Below are positions 37,189 to 45,777 of a DNA stretch of 64,000 nucleotides, piece by piece. Each line of letters starts with the position of its first letter. Position 1 is the stretch's first letter. Under the pieces are notes generated by a model. It saw nothing but the letters and a program-made list of their open reading frames with translations. It had not been told where the DNA came from and made no database searches. The translations under genes were made by a program, and so were the position numbers. Source of the DNA: Pseudopedobacter sp035496935 (GTDB taxonomy: Bacteria > Bacteroidota > Bacteroidia > Sphingobacteriales > Sphingobacteriaceae). Where the stretch lies: contig DATJED010000011.1 in NCBI GenBank assembly GCA_035496935.1, forward strand, positions 186,001-250,000. The letters run 5' to 3'.

Positions 37189-39348
37189 TTAAGGCATTTT
37201 CTGTAAACCTTCCCAGCGTACATTCCAAGTTCCGTCTTTCGGGAATCCTGGGTTATTTACCGTATTTCCGTCCCATCCGGCGCACATCATCGCTATTGCG
37301 GTCAATAAACCACCGTTGCCGGGCATATAAATAGACAAACGTTCCTCCTGATAATTATGGCCGTTTACCAAATAGGTATTTGTGGGTACATCCATAAACA
37401 GGGCGTCAACAGCTTTATTTGGCATTCCTAAACGGGCAGCCGTCATGGCCGTCATCGGGAAATCCCAGCCCCAAGTTTCTTTCCAGCTCCAATCTTTCCA
37501 GATGAGGTTAAAGGTATTTTTCATGATAGTAGAATCTACCATTCCGGTTTGCGGTAACATTCCAAAAGCACCAAAAACGGATGGATGATCTGTTTTATAT
37601 TCGGGATTTGTGTATGAATCCGTTGCGCTTTCCGCAGCCAAATAAACGTTGTTTTGTACAGGTAGGGGAGCAATATTGTTGATGACATCGTCCCACTTTT
37701 TATCCCGAGGTAAACCTAAACGGGTACGCCATTCTTGTGCGGTTTGTAAAGCCCATTTCCAATAAGCCAATTCGTAAGTAGGGTTAAAAGTATCTTCTGC
37801 TTTAAAACGTTCCTGCGCCGGAATTAATACCGGACCCAAATCATATTTATTGGTTTTTGGATTTAAATGCGCAAAAGATGCCATAAAATCCGCTGTTTGG
37901 AAAACAATGTCTTTATATTTTTCTAATACCGTTTTATCCGTTTTATTGCGGTACAATAATTCGGCGTATGTGATGGGGTGGGGCTGTTGCCAAATGAGCA
38001 TGGCGCCAACGCTGGATGGGCATTCGTTCCCATCATTATCTGTCATTTTTTGCCAACGGACGCCTTCAAATCCTTGTCTTTTTGCAATTGCTTTTGCGTT
38101 ATCTTCTGCTTTAAAATACCACGAAGCGCTTTTATCTAACAATTCTGGTCGGCCCCAAAGTGCATAATGTATCGCATGCCACCAGTGCATTTCTAAATGT
38201 TGTTTCCCGAACCAGCTATTGTAAGTTAATCCGGTTTCTTGAGGTGGAAAATGGCCCGCTTCCTGCACTCGCATTAAGTATTGCGAAAGTACTACTCTGC
38301 GTTCCAATTCCTTTGCTTTTGGATTGGTACAGGCAGAAAAATCTACCGCTGCACCGCTTTCCCAATAAGCTTTCCACGCATTTTTACTTTCATTTTCCAT
38401 TGATGCCAAATCAACTTTTGATGTTTTTTTTTCGGGCGAAAAACGGATGTTTATAGCAAATTCAGTTTTGTTTTTATCAGGAGTAATTAAAAAATAATGC
38501 TTTTGCTTTTCGGCAATGTCGGCTGATCCATCCCAATTTAAAGTAGCAAAATAAGTTGTTCCCTGTAGCTGATGCTTAATAGTAGCATTGGATTTTGTTT
38601 GGGTAACCACGGTACTTTGGTGTAAGTCATCATGTTCGTAGTAATCTCCCGCATCTTTCCAAGCGCCGTTTGGGTAAGGCAGGCGCAACTTTACTTTTAG
38701 CTTTCCTTGTTTGATAAGATTGGATTCTATTTTAGCGTAAACGCCGTCCTCCTTAGGATTTCCCAAAGTTTCTACTACTACCTTTTCGCCGTTTACTTCA
38801 TACTCAGAATGGATTATTCCGGTGTACATATTTAGCTCTTGCTTAATGTTTTTGATGGCAGAAATTGGAAGCATATTTCCTTTTGCGTCGTAAAACTCTA
38901 AACCAAAATTACCCAGTTGTAAACGATGGGCATTTACCCTAAACCAATCTGATGTTTCTTTGCTACGTTCTGGTTCTTTTCTTTGCACCATGTAGCTCAC
39001 TTTACGGCCATATTGGTCATAATCTTTTAAAGATTCTTCTACTTTATAATCTTCGGTGTTTTTAAAACTGTCCCATCCCCATTCAGACTGTGTACCTAAA
39101 GGAACTCCACGTGAATAAAACTCAGGAAAAGACTGTAAGCCGGTTACATCCACAGTCATGGCAAACTCGCCATTACCAACGGTTAACGAGCTTAACGAAT
39201 CGGCTTTGGTGATTTTAACGTTATGTCGTTCTACTAAATTTTTACGGTCAATTTTTCCTTGCTGGTTCTGACTACAAGCTGTATAGCTAAGTGTTGAGAA
39301 AGCAATCAACGATAGCAACACATAGCTGGCTTTTATATTTTTTATCAT
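37189..39348 (-). CDS. Putative (alpha/alpha)6-barrel glycosidase lipoprotein, family not recognised
   Basis: A 719-residue lipoprotein (signal ending SYTAC, Cys25). The first half is beta-rich (LTVGNGEFAMTVDVTGLQSF, SRGVPLGTQSEWGWDSF), like the N-terminal super-sandwich of GH65/GH95-type enzymes. The second half has the repeated aromatic helix pairs of an (alpha/alpha)6 barrel (KQHLEMHWWHAIHYALWGR, NPTYELAYWKWALQTAQEW, TWGWDFPMTAMTAARLG) and ends EERLSIYMPGNGGLLTAIAMM. Glu in QETGLTYNSW or AQERFKAED, and Asp in WGWDF, are candidate catalytic residues. It sits 13 bases after a PL1 lyase gene, so it probably trims a pectin oligosaccharide. I do not recognise a defined CAZy family. Confidence 0.6.
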   Translation of the reverse strand: MIKNIKASYVLLSLIAFSTLSYTACSQNQQGKIDRKNLVERHNVKITKADSLSSLTVGNGEFAMTVDVTGLQSFPEFYSRGVPLGTQSEWGWDSFKNTEDYKVEESLKDYDQYGRKVSYMVQRKEPERSKETSDWFRVNAHRLQLGNFGLEFYDAKGNMLPISAIKNIKQELNMYTGIIHSEYEVNGEKVVVETLGNPKEDGVYAKIESNLIKQGKLKVKLRLPYPNGAWKDAGDYYEHDDLHQSTVVTQTKSNATIKHQLQGTTYFATLNWDGSADIAEKQKHYFLITPDKNKTEFAINIRFSPEKKTSKVDLASMENESKNAWKAYWESGAAVDFSACTNPKAKELERRVVLSQYLMRVQEAGHFPPQETGLTYNSWFGKQHLEMHWWHAIHYALWGRPELLDKSASWYFKAEDNAKAIAKRQGFEGVRWQKMTDNDGNECPSSVGAMLIWQQPHPITYAELLYRNKTDKTVLEKYKDIVFQTADFMASFAHLNPKTNKYDLGPVLIPAQERFKAEDTFNPTYELAYWKWALQTAQEWRTRLGLPRDKKWDDVINNIAPLPVQNNVYLAAESATDSYTNPEYKTDHPSVFGAFGMLPQTGMVDSTIMKNTFNLIWKDWSWKETWGWDFPMTAMTAARLGMPNKAVDALFMDVPTNTYLVNGHNYQEERLSIYMPGNGGLLTAIAMMCAGWDGNTVNNPGFPKDGTWNVRWEGLQKMP

Positions 39349-39361
39349 TATAATATTCTAA

Positions 39362-40615
39362 TTATTTTACCAAACTGTTAGCGTATTCTTCAAGGTGGGA
39401 GTAACCTATTGCCGAGATACTTTTCGCATCGCTACCGTCCTTTAAATTAAGGTTGTTTTTGCGTTCCCATTTGTTGGAGATACCATCGCCATCTTTATCT
39501 TTTAATGTTTTTCCAGATTTTATTGTGGGCTGCCCACCGGCATCTTCCTCTTTTTTGAAGATAACTCCCTCTTTACCTAATGAGTTGAGGTAGCCAATCA
39601 GGCGCTGATCTACTGCATCCCTTTTGTTGCTACAACCGGCTTCTTTAATTACGTTTTCCAGCGCTTCTTCTGGAGACATAATTTTGGTGGATAAGTCAAA
39701 CGTGGCAGGTGATTTTTCTAAAGTGGCTTTCATCGCCTCAAAAGGCGCATCGTTGACATCGATGCCGTCTAATACGCCGTTTTTATTTAAATCGGCTTTG
39801 TTTCCACGATGAAAAACATGATCTGTAGCCGTAAACTGACCAACGTACGAACTGTTGGAGTTTGGACCGGCAATGAAATAGTTGTTAATAATATCCTGAT
39901 AATGATGTGCGCTGGAGTGTCCGCCTACAAAACCGGTAACGCCCCAGTTATAGATTACGTTGTTTACAAATTCAATTTTTGCTTTAGCTTTTGGGTTGCG
40001 GCTTTGATTATCAATCCAAAGACTATTATAGATGCTGATGTTTGTAGGGACTTCTAATAACGCACCAAAACGTTGCGGGTCGATGGCTTCGCCAATAATG
40101 CAATGTTGTAAGGTAATGTTATTGCTTTTTTTAATATGCAAATTGTCCCAGCGTCCCCATTGTACGGATAAGTGGTCGAAAATCATGTTTTCTGCATTGT
40201 CGATGATTAAAGTACAGGTTCCACGAGACATGGCGATGCTTCCGCGAAGACGTAGATAACGGGCGATTACATTTTTAGAACCAGAAAAAGTGACAGCATC
40301 ACCATAAATTACAATGCCGTCACCGGGTGCGGTTTGCCCTAAAATAGTAATGTTGGATGCTACTTGAACTTTGGAATTTATTTTAATCACACCGCCCAAA
40401 TCAAACACTACGGTACGGTTGGGTTTGCTTACCGCCTCCCGAAATGATCCTTCGCCATCATTGTTTAAATTTTTAACATGAACTGTTTCTGCTCCTCGTC
40501 CGCCAGTTGCGAATCTACCTTTTCCCATGGCGCCTGGAAAAGCCAATTGTTGAGCTAAAACAGGAGCAATGCCTATTATTAATAGAAAAGCTGTCGCTTT
40601 AAAAGTGTTTTTCAT
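39362..40615 (-). CDS. PL1-like pectate lyase-type beta-helix enzyme
   Basis: A 417-residue exported right-handed beta-helix protein: signal peptide to about residue 21 (PVLAQ), then LAFPGAMGKGRFATGGRG, the usual opening of bacterial PL1-like proteins. ILGQTAPGDGIVIYG, YLRLRGS, MIFDHLSVQWGRWDNL and IEFVNNVIYNWG follow. The C-terminus carries a calcium-binding TSP3-like motif (DKDGDGISNKWE). Family members cleave polygalacturonate by beta-elimination with calcium. The PL1 region of the gene at 59990-64000 shares these blocks, so the two are paralogues. It has no T9SS tail, so it is probably periplasmic. It is part of the long minus-strand operon, 23 bases after the DUF4450 gene. Confidence 0.85.
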   Translation of the reverse strand: MKNTFKATAFLLIIGIAPVLAQQLAFPGAMGKGRFATGGRGAETVHVKNLNNDGEGSFREAVSKPNRTVVFDLGGVIKINSKVQVASNITILGQTAPGDGIVIYGDAVTFSGSKNVIARYLRLRGSIAMSRGTCTLIIDNAENMIFDHLSVQWGRWDNLHIKKSNNITLQHCIIGEAIDPQRFGALLEVPTNISIYNSLWIDNQSRNPKAKAKIEFVNNVIYNWGVTGFVGGHSSAHHYQDIINNYFIAGPNSNSSYVGQFTATDHVFHRGNKADLNKNGVLDGIDVNDAPFEAMKATLEKSPATFDLSTKIMSPEEALENVIKEAGCSNKRDAVDQRLIGYLNSLGKEGVIFKKEEDAGGQPTIKSGKTLKDKDGDGISNKWERKNNLNLKDGSDAKSISAIGYSHLEEYANSLVK

Positions 40616-40638
40616 TTTTATTGGGATTTCTGTCTATT

Positions 40639-43600
40639 TTAATTAGTTAATGTTAGCGCCATCAGGCCTATTACTACATCGTTTGCTCGGCTTACCAAAA
40701 CCAAATTTTTAAGTTTTTTGTTCGGATTTAATGGCATATCCAAAAGCGTGGCTGCGCCACCATCAACCGCTTTGTTGCTAAATCCTTTGATGCTGGTGTA
40801 ATTTTTAAAGTCTTTGGTTATTTCTCCGGTTTTAAGATACAGGCGGTAAGGTTTAGGTGCATCGGTAGTGAACGCGAAACCATCGTTAACAAAATCCTGC
40901 TCTATTGGCCACCAATTTTCGGGGTTTTTAAGTTCCAGAATATCTTGAGAACCATCGGTATAGTTCACTTTTACCAAACCGTTTATAAAGCGACTTTGCA
41001 TTGGGTTGGTAGAACCCGCCATTACCAGATAAGCATGTGTAGCATTTCCTTGTAAGGAGATAACTGCCGAATCGGGATAATTGTCCCACATGGAGGTATA
41101 AATAATATTTTTCCCTTTTGCCGGAGAACTGAAAATAATGCCTTCTGGCGAGGTGAATGCATTGTTCTGCAATTTATTCCGGAAACCCCAATCATCAATA
41201 TTAGCGGTTACCAAAGGATAACACCAATTCCCGATTCCCTGTGTAGGCAATTGAAGCGTTGGCACTTTTGGCCTCGGGCTTAAATATTCGTTTTTGAAAA
41301 TATCGGTTACGTTTGAATTAAAATAGCTGTTTAGGTTGACCTTAACCTGATTTTTAGCTTTATAATTAGCAGGTTGTACTTTAACTTTTTGCGTAGCTCT
41401 TACATATTTTACCGGAAGTTGCCAGCTCATATCGCCTTGTTCTACCGGGATGAAAAGGTAGCCATCATCTACTTTATCAGCGATTTTGAACACTTCGTTT
41501 TGTACTGTTGATTGATAGTCTGCTAGATTTATTTTAACAGATCCGTCTTTTACCGAAACTATCTGTTCTTCCGTTTTTAAGGCATCTCCATCCCATTCTA
41601 CCACTATTTGGTAGGTTTTGTTTTTTGGAACTTCTATTTGTATCATCGGATACTTTACTGCACCCGCTACTATTTGATAATTTGCCTTTTCACCATTTAC
41701 CAATACCGATTTTACTTTGGAACTTTTAGCGTAGAGCTGCAATTTTAAGTTAAGCAAATGGCTGTATTGTTGCGTTACCGAATAATTAGAGACGCTTCCT
41801 TTTTGCTGATAATCAAATTCAATATCAGGTAAATGGAGTGATGCGTAATTCCAATCTGTTGGGAAGCCGGGTTTGATGGTCAATGTATCGTTAATAGCAT
41901 CTGGATCAATACCGAACAAACCTTCTGTAAGACTTCGGGCCGCCATACCTATTGGATCGGCAAAATCCCGGTAAAGTTCGCCTCTGTTGGCATCGTAAAA
42001 AGAAACCTGTCCAAAATTACCAGGACTTGCACCTAAATACATGTTTTCTAAAACACTGCCTTTCCAAAGTTTATAGGCTTCGTCAGCTTGGTTAGCTTGC
42101 CAAAAAGCCAATGCCGTATGCAAAACCTCGGCGGTGGCTACATTATTGATTGACCAAGTATAGGGTTGCCAATTGGTGGTACTAATGGTGTAAAAATCCT
42201 CGGTTAAACCTGTTGCTTTAATTGGGATATGTGGGATATTCTCGTTAACATATTTTACCAGCTGATAGGCTTGCTCCGGATTGGGAACATCAGAATCTAT
42301 GGCGTGGTAAACGGTCCACAACCCCGCAGAGGAATGTAAAAGTTGGTTGCCCAAAGCGTCTTTATATTCGGCATAGCGACCTAAATCTTTCATCCATAAA
42401 ACTGAATTAATGGCGTTTAAGATTTTATCGGCTTCTTTTTGATAGGGTGCTGGATTTTCATTTACAAGTTTTGCGATTTTGGCTGCCAACAAATTTGCTT
42501 TGTAATTATATGCCGAAGAATGGGTGACTGCACCGCCACTATATTGTAAAGCATCACTTGCCCAAATGGATGCATAAGCATCGTAAAGTCCGTCGTTATC
42601 TGAATCAAAATTCCGTTTTTCCCATGCCAAATGCCTTTTAACCTCTGGCCATAGGTCTTTTATTTCTGTTAGGTTTCCGGTGTAAAAAAAATGGCGGAGC
42701 AATTGGTCAATAAAACCGAGGTTCATATCGTAATGATGTGGAGGAGACTGTTTTCCCGGATTACGGCTGATGTAGCCCTCGCTAAATAACGAAGTTCCTT
42801 TCACTTCTTTTTGTCGAGCTAAATGCAAAGCTGTATCGGCTACAACCGGACCAGTTTTTGGCTCGAGGTATTGCGAGGCGGCATAACTTTCGAAGTGCAT
42901 TTTCGCTCGGTCATGCCAGCCTAATGGGTCTGCAACGTAAGCGCCACGCCAGCCGTTTAAGTGCATACGCCAAGCGACAGAACCATGGATGTACGAGGGT
43001 TCTTCCCAAATACCATCGGCCGCTATGGCCAAAGCTGCTCCGTAATTGTTAAGCCATTTGTCTGGAGTTTTTAAAATTACCCTATCGGTTAAGGCTTTGA
43101 TTTTTGTTTTAGCTTTTACAAATTCCTGTTCCGGAAGATTGAATTTCGACGTTCTTTGTATAGCGATATAGGTCGGTTCCTGATTTTTTAAAGGGAAATT
43201 TGCAGTTAAGACTGGAGCATTTGAAGCATTTCCTTTTGAAAAGGAATTTAAATTTGCAATTAAACTAACATCAGAAACTTTAAGTTGAGCGTTTTTAGGG
43301 AATTGCCCATAAACTTGGCTGTAATTTGGTTTATTTCCTTTCGCTATTTCTTTACGGGCGGTGGCATCATAAAAATCTAACTGAAACTGATTGGTGTTGA
43401 TTTTAAACTGATTGTCTCGGCAATATTCTGGTTTTAAATAAAATACAGATTCTGGATCGGCGCCTAAATCTCCATCACGAGAGAATTTTTGACCGTTAAC
43501 GCCTCCATAACTGGTAAACATTGTAATAGGCTGATTTAAACCTTCGGCTGTAATTTTTAAAATCATGCCTTCTGTATCAGCGTAAGCTAACAGCTCTAAA

Positions 43601-44019
43601 TGAATGATTGCCTTTCCAAGTGCTCTGTCTTTAATTTCATAAAACATTTCACCTGGGTTATAGTTGGCGATTACAGAATCGGCATCTGTTAACCATTTTT
43701 GGATGTTGCCTATCTTAAAACCAAGTTTTAGGTTTCCGCCCATGCCCGGTAAGTATAAAGCAAATTCGGGCTGGTCGCCGGCCTCCACTCTAAAACCGGT
43801 ATTTGTACCGTACAGTGCCCTGTTAAACTTTCTTTCAAGATTTACACCTTTAAACCCTTGGTCGGTGGGTTGGTAACGAACTGACCGTTGGGTGTTATGC
43901 CATAATGGTTTTTCTTGACTGACTCCGTAAAAAGGTGAAATTATAATTAATAGGAGTAGGAGCTCTTTTTTGTGAATAACTGTAAGGATTCGGCTAATAA
44001 AAATTGTTTTGTTCTTCAT
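40639..44019 (-). CDS. DUF4450-family (alpha/alpha)6 glycosidase, GH142-like
   Basis: A 1126-residue exported protein: hydrophobic signal (LLLLLIIISPFYGVSQ), a beta-rich N-terminal domain with the DUF4450-type opening (LWHNTQRSVRYQPTDQGF, KFNRALYGTNTGFRVEAGD, PEFALYLPGMGGNL), then an (alpha/alpha)6-barrel (about 330-690; GSVAWRMHLNGWRGAYVAD, YDMNLGFIDQLLRHFFYTG, WASDALQYSGGAVTHSSAY, TEDFYTISTTNWQPYTWS). It ends in C-terminal beta domains. From memory, DUF4450 proteins include GH142 beta-L-arabinofuranosidases known from rhamnogalacturonan II breakdown; I cannot confirm that this one belongs to GH142. It is the first enzyme gene after the second SusC/SusD pair of the operon, 54 bases downstream of SusD. 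Confidence 0.65.
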   Translation of the reverse strand: MKNKTIFISRILTVIHKKELLLLLIIISPFYGVSQEKPLWHNTQRSVRYQPTDQGFKGVNLERKFNRALYGTNTGFRVEAGDQPEFALYLPGMGGNLKLGFKIGNIQKWLTDADSVIANYNPGEMFYEIKDRALGKAIIHLELLAYADTEGMILKITAEGLNQPITMFTSYGGVNGQKFSRDGDLGADPESVFYLKPEYCRDNQFKINTNQFQLDFYDATARKEIAKGNKPNYSQVYGQFPKNAQLKVSDVSLIANLNSFSKGNASNAPVLTANFPLKNQEPTYIAIQRTSKFNLPEQEFVKAKTKIKALTDRVILKTPDKWLNNYGAALAIAADGIWEEPSYIHGSVAWRMHLNGWRGAYVADPLGWHDRAKMHFESYAASQYLEPKTGPVVADTALHLARQKEVKGTSLFSEGYISRNPGKQSPPHHYDMNLGFIDQLLRHFFYTGNLTEIKDLWPEVKRHLAWEKRNFDSDNDGLYDAYASIWASDALQYSGGAVTHSSAYNYKANLLAAKIAKLVNENPAPYQKEADKILNAINSVLWMKDLGRYAEYKDALGNQLLHSSAGLWTVYHAIDSDVPNPEQAYQLVKYVNENIPHIPIKATGLTEDFYTISTTNWQPYTWSINNVATAEVLHTALAFWQANQADEAYKLWKGSVLENMYLGASPGNFGQVSFYDANRGELYRDFADPIGMAARSLTEGLFGIDPDAINDTLTIKPGFPTDWNYASLHLPDIEFDYQQKGSVSNYSVTQQYSHLLNLKLQLYAKSSKVKSVLVNGEKANYQIVAGAVKYPMIQIEVPKNKTYQIVVEWDGDALKTEEQIVSVKDGSVKINLADYQSTVQNEVFKIADKVDDGYLFIPVEQGDMSWQLPVKYVRATQKVKVQPANYKAKNQVKVNLNSYFNSNVTDIFKNEYLSPRPKVPTLQLPTQGIGNWCYPLVTANIDDWGFRNKLQNNAFTSPEGIIFSSPAKGKNIIYTSMWDNYPDSAVISLQGNATHAYLVMAGSTNPMQSRFINGLVKVNYTDGSQDILELKNPENWWPIEQDFVNDGFAFTTDAPKPYRLYLKTGEITKDFKNYTSIKGFSNKAVDGGAATLLDMPLNPNKKLKNLVLVSRANDVVIGLMALTLTN

Positions 44020-44073
44020 GTAGATGACAATAATGTTGGAAATATAAGGCAGGTAAACCCTGCCTTATAACGA

Positions 44074-45759
44074 TTACTTCCATTTAAAAGGCAGGTACCA
44101 GTTTGCCTCATTGCTTAATTTAGCTCTAACAGTTGCCGCTTCTGCACTGCCTGCCGCGTCAAATTTTGCACCTATTTTATTAGCTAGGTAATTTGGGTCG
44201 GAAGCTTTTCTTCTTAGAGCGATACGCAATAAATCGGGCCAACGGTAGCCTTCAAAGGCGGTTTCCAAACCTTCTTCGTCAATAATTTTATCTTCGGTAT
44301 CTTGGACTAAGTTATTGGCGTCAAAAGTAACATCTTGGTTTACGGCTCTACCTCTTATACCAATGCTTCTGTACCAGTTTCCATTTACCGTACCTTTGAA
44401 AGCGTTAAAATCAAAAGGGGCTGGATTGCTCGCATAGGTTACGCCCTTATCTGCAAATCCATCGTTAATAATTACTCCGGCAAGCTCACTGTATCCTGCC
44501 CGGTTTGCTGCTTCTGCAAATCTTAAATGCAATATTGCTGCTCTGTAGAGCAACCATAGCCCTGTAGTTTCAAACGGGTCGGTAATATTAAAATTGCCCA
44601 GGTATTTGTAAACTTCCGGTTTACCGGCATTAAGCCTGTATGAAGCGTTAAATCCACGTCTATCGGTTAAACCACCGTCTAAACGCACTTGTTTATCCCA
44701 ATCTTGAATTGCTAAATCTGACGGTTTTAGAAGGTAATCTCCCGTAGAAGAAAACAGTTTTATAAATGGGTTTCCGGGAGCAAAATCTTTATCTAATGGC
44801 AAAGTCCACATGCGTTCGCGGTTCGTTTCCTTTTCATCTAGCGCATTGGTAAAAATGGTTGGCCACGGATTATTGGTTCCGATAGTTAACAAGGTGTTTT
44901 TGCCCGAGTTATCATTTGTTACTCGGTAAGTATCATAAATCTCGATGTTTTGGTCGTTATTTGATGTGTTCGTGGAACCTAATTCCATCACTTCTTTATA
45001 GTACGATGCCGCTTTTTCGTAATTCCCTTTCCAAAGGTTAATATCTCCTAAAAGGCTCTTTCTTTGAATAAAAAACTTAAAGACGCCATCTTTTACTGTA
45101 TAGTTATTCATTGCCATAATTAGTGTTGGACTGGCAGACGAAGTATTTTGGTTCAGATAAACTTTTGGAATAGCTTCGGTAAATTCTATCAGCTTATCCA
45201 GTAACTGATCTAAAGATAGCTTTGGAAATTTACTTTCGTCTTTTAAATCATTTACATTGTCAATGGCATCTGTAACGTAAGGTACGTTGCCGTATTGAAT
45301 GCCTAGTTGCAGATAAAGCCAGCATCGTAGTAAACCTACTTCTGTGTAACGCTGATAATATTGATTATTATCCAAAAGTTTATTGTCATGCATGATCCCA
45401 AAATTTTTGATGGCATCGTTACAATTGATAATCACTTCGTAAAATGGGCGTGGGTCTGCATATGGGTTATCTACGGAAACATTATGCGTGTTCAGCTCTC
45501 TTAAATAAGCATCTGCATTTTGGGTTACATCAAGTAAATCTCCTCGTAGTTCGTTAAGTACAATATATCGCTCGGCCAAACCCGAAAATTTTCCATAGAT
45601 ACCTAAAACAGCGGCATCTGCATCATACACATTTCGATAGGTTTGTTTTGCTTCTAAAACATCTTCTGGCGCAACGTCCAACATTTTTTTGCATGAGACT
45701 AGCAAACTGCTTGTGGCTACTAATGCTATTACAATGCTTCTGTATATTTTCATGTTCAT
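44074..45759 (-). CDS. SusD/RagB-type nutrient-binding lipoprotein (copy C)
   Basis: A 561-residue lipoprotein with lipobox LLVSC (Cys23), SusD opening (MLDVAPEDVLEAKQTYRNV, YDADAAVLGIYGKF) and C-terminal signature DEEGLETAFEGYRWPDLLR. It is a clear paralogue of SusD copy A (5458-7284): both share NELR.DL.DVT.NAD, CNDAIKNF, YGNVPY, GI RGRA-type lines and a closing N..NW.LPFK. It pairs with the SusC read just before it (18-base gap) and is followed by the DUF4450 enzyme gene. Met1 and Met3 are both possible starts. Confidence 0.92.
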   Translation of the reverse strand: MNMKIYRSIVIALVATSSLLVSCKKMLDVAPEDVLEAKQTYRNVYDADAAVLGIYGKFSGLAERYIVLNELRGDLLDVTQNADAYLRELNTHNVSVDNPYADPRPFYEVIINCNDAIKNFGIMHDNKLLDNNQYYQRYTEVGLLRCWLYLQLGIQYGNVPYVTDAIDNVNDLKDESKFPKLSLDQLLDKLIEFTEAIPKVYLNQNTSSASPTLIMAMNNYTVKDGVFKFFIQRKSLLGDINLWKGNYEKAASYYKEVMELGSTNTSNNDQNIEIYDTYRVTNDNSGKNTLLTIGTNNPWPTIFTNALDEKETNRERMWTLPLDKDFAPGNPFIKLFSSTGDYLLKPSDLAIQDWDKQVRLDGGLTDRRGFNASYRLNAGKPEVYKYLGNFNITDPFETTGLWLLYRAAILHLRFAEAANRAGYSELAGVIINDGFADKGVTYASNPAPFDFNAFKGTVNGNWYRSIGIRGRAVNQDVTFDANNLVQDTEDKIIDEEGLETAFEGYRWPDLLRIALRRKASDPNYLANKIGAKFDAAGSAEAATVRAKLSNEANWYLPFKWK

Positions 45760-45777
45760 ATTCTTTTGCTGATTAAA

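Noticed and set aside
36927..37334. Plus-strand 135-codon open frame
   Set aside because: It overlaps the antisense of two glycosidase genes and the repeat-like spacer; the composition and lack of motifs mark it as a shadow.
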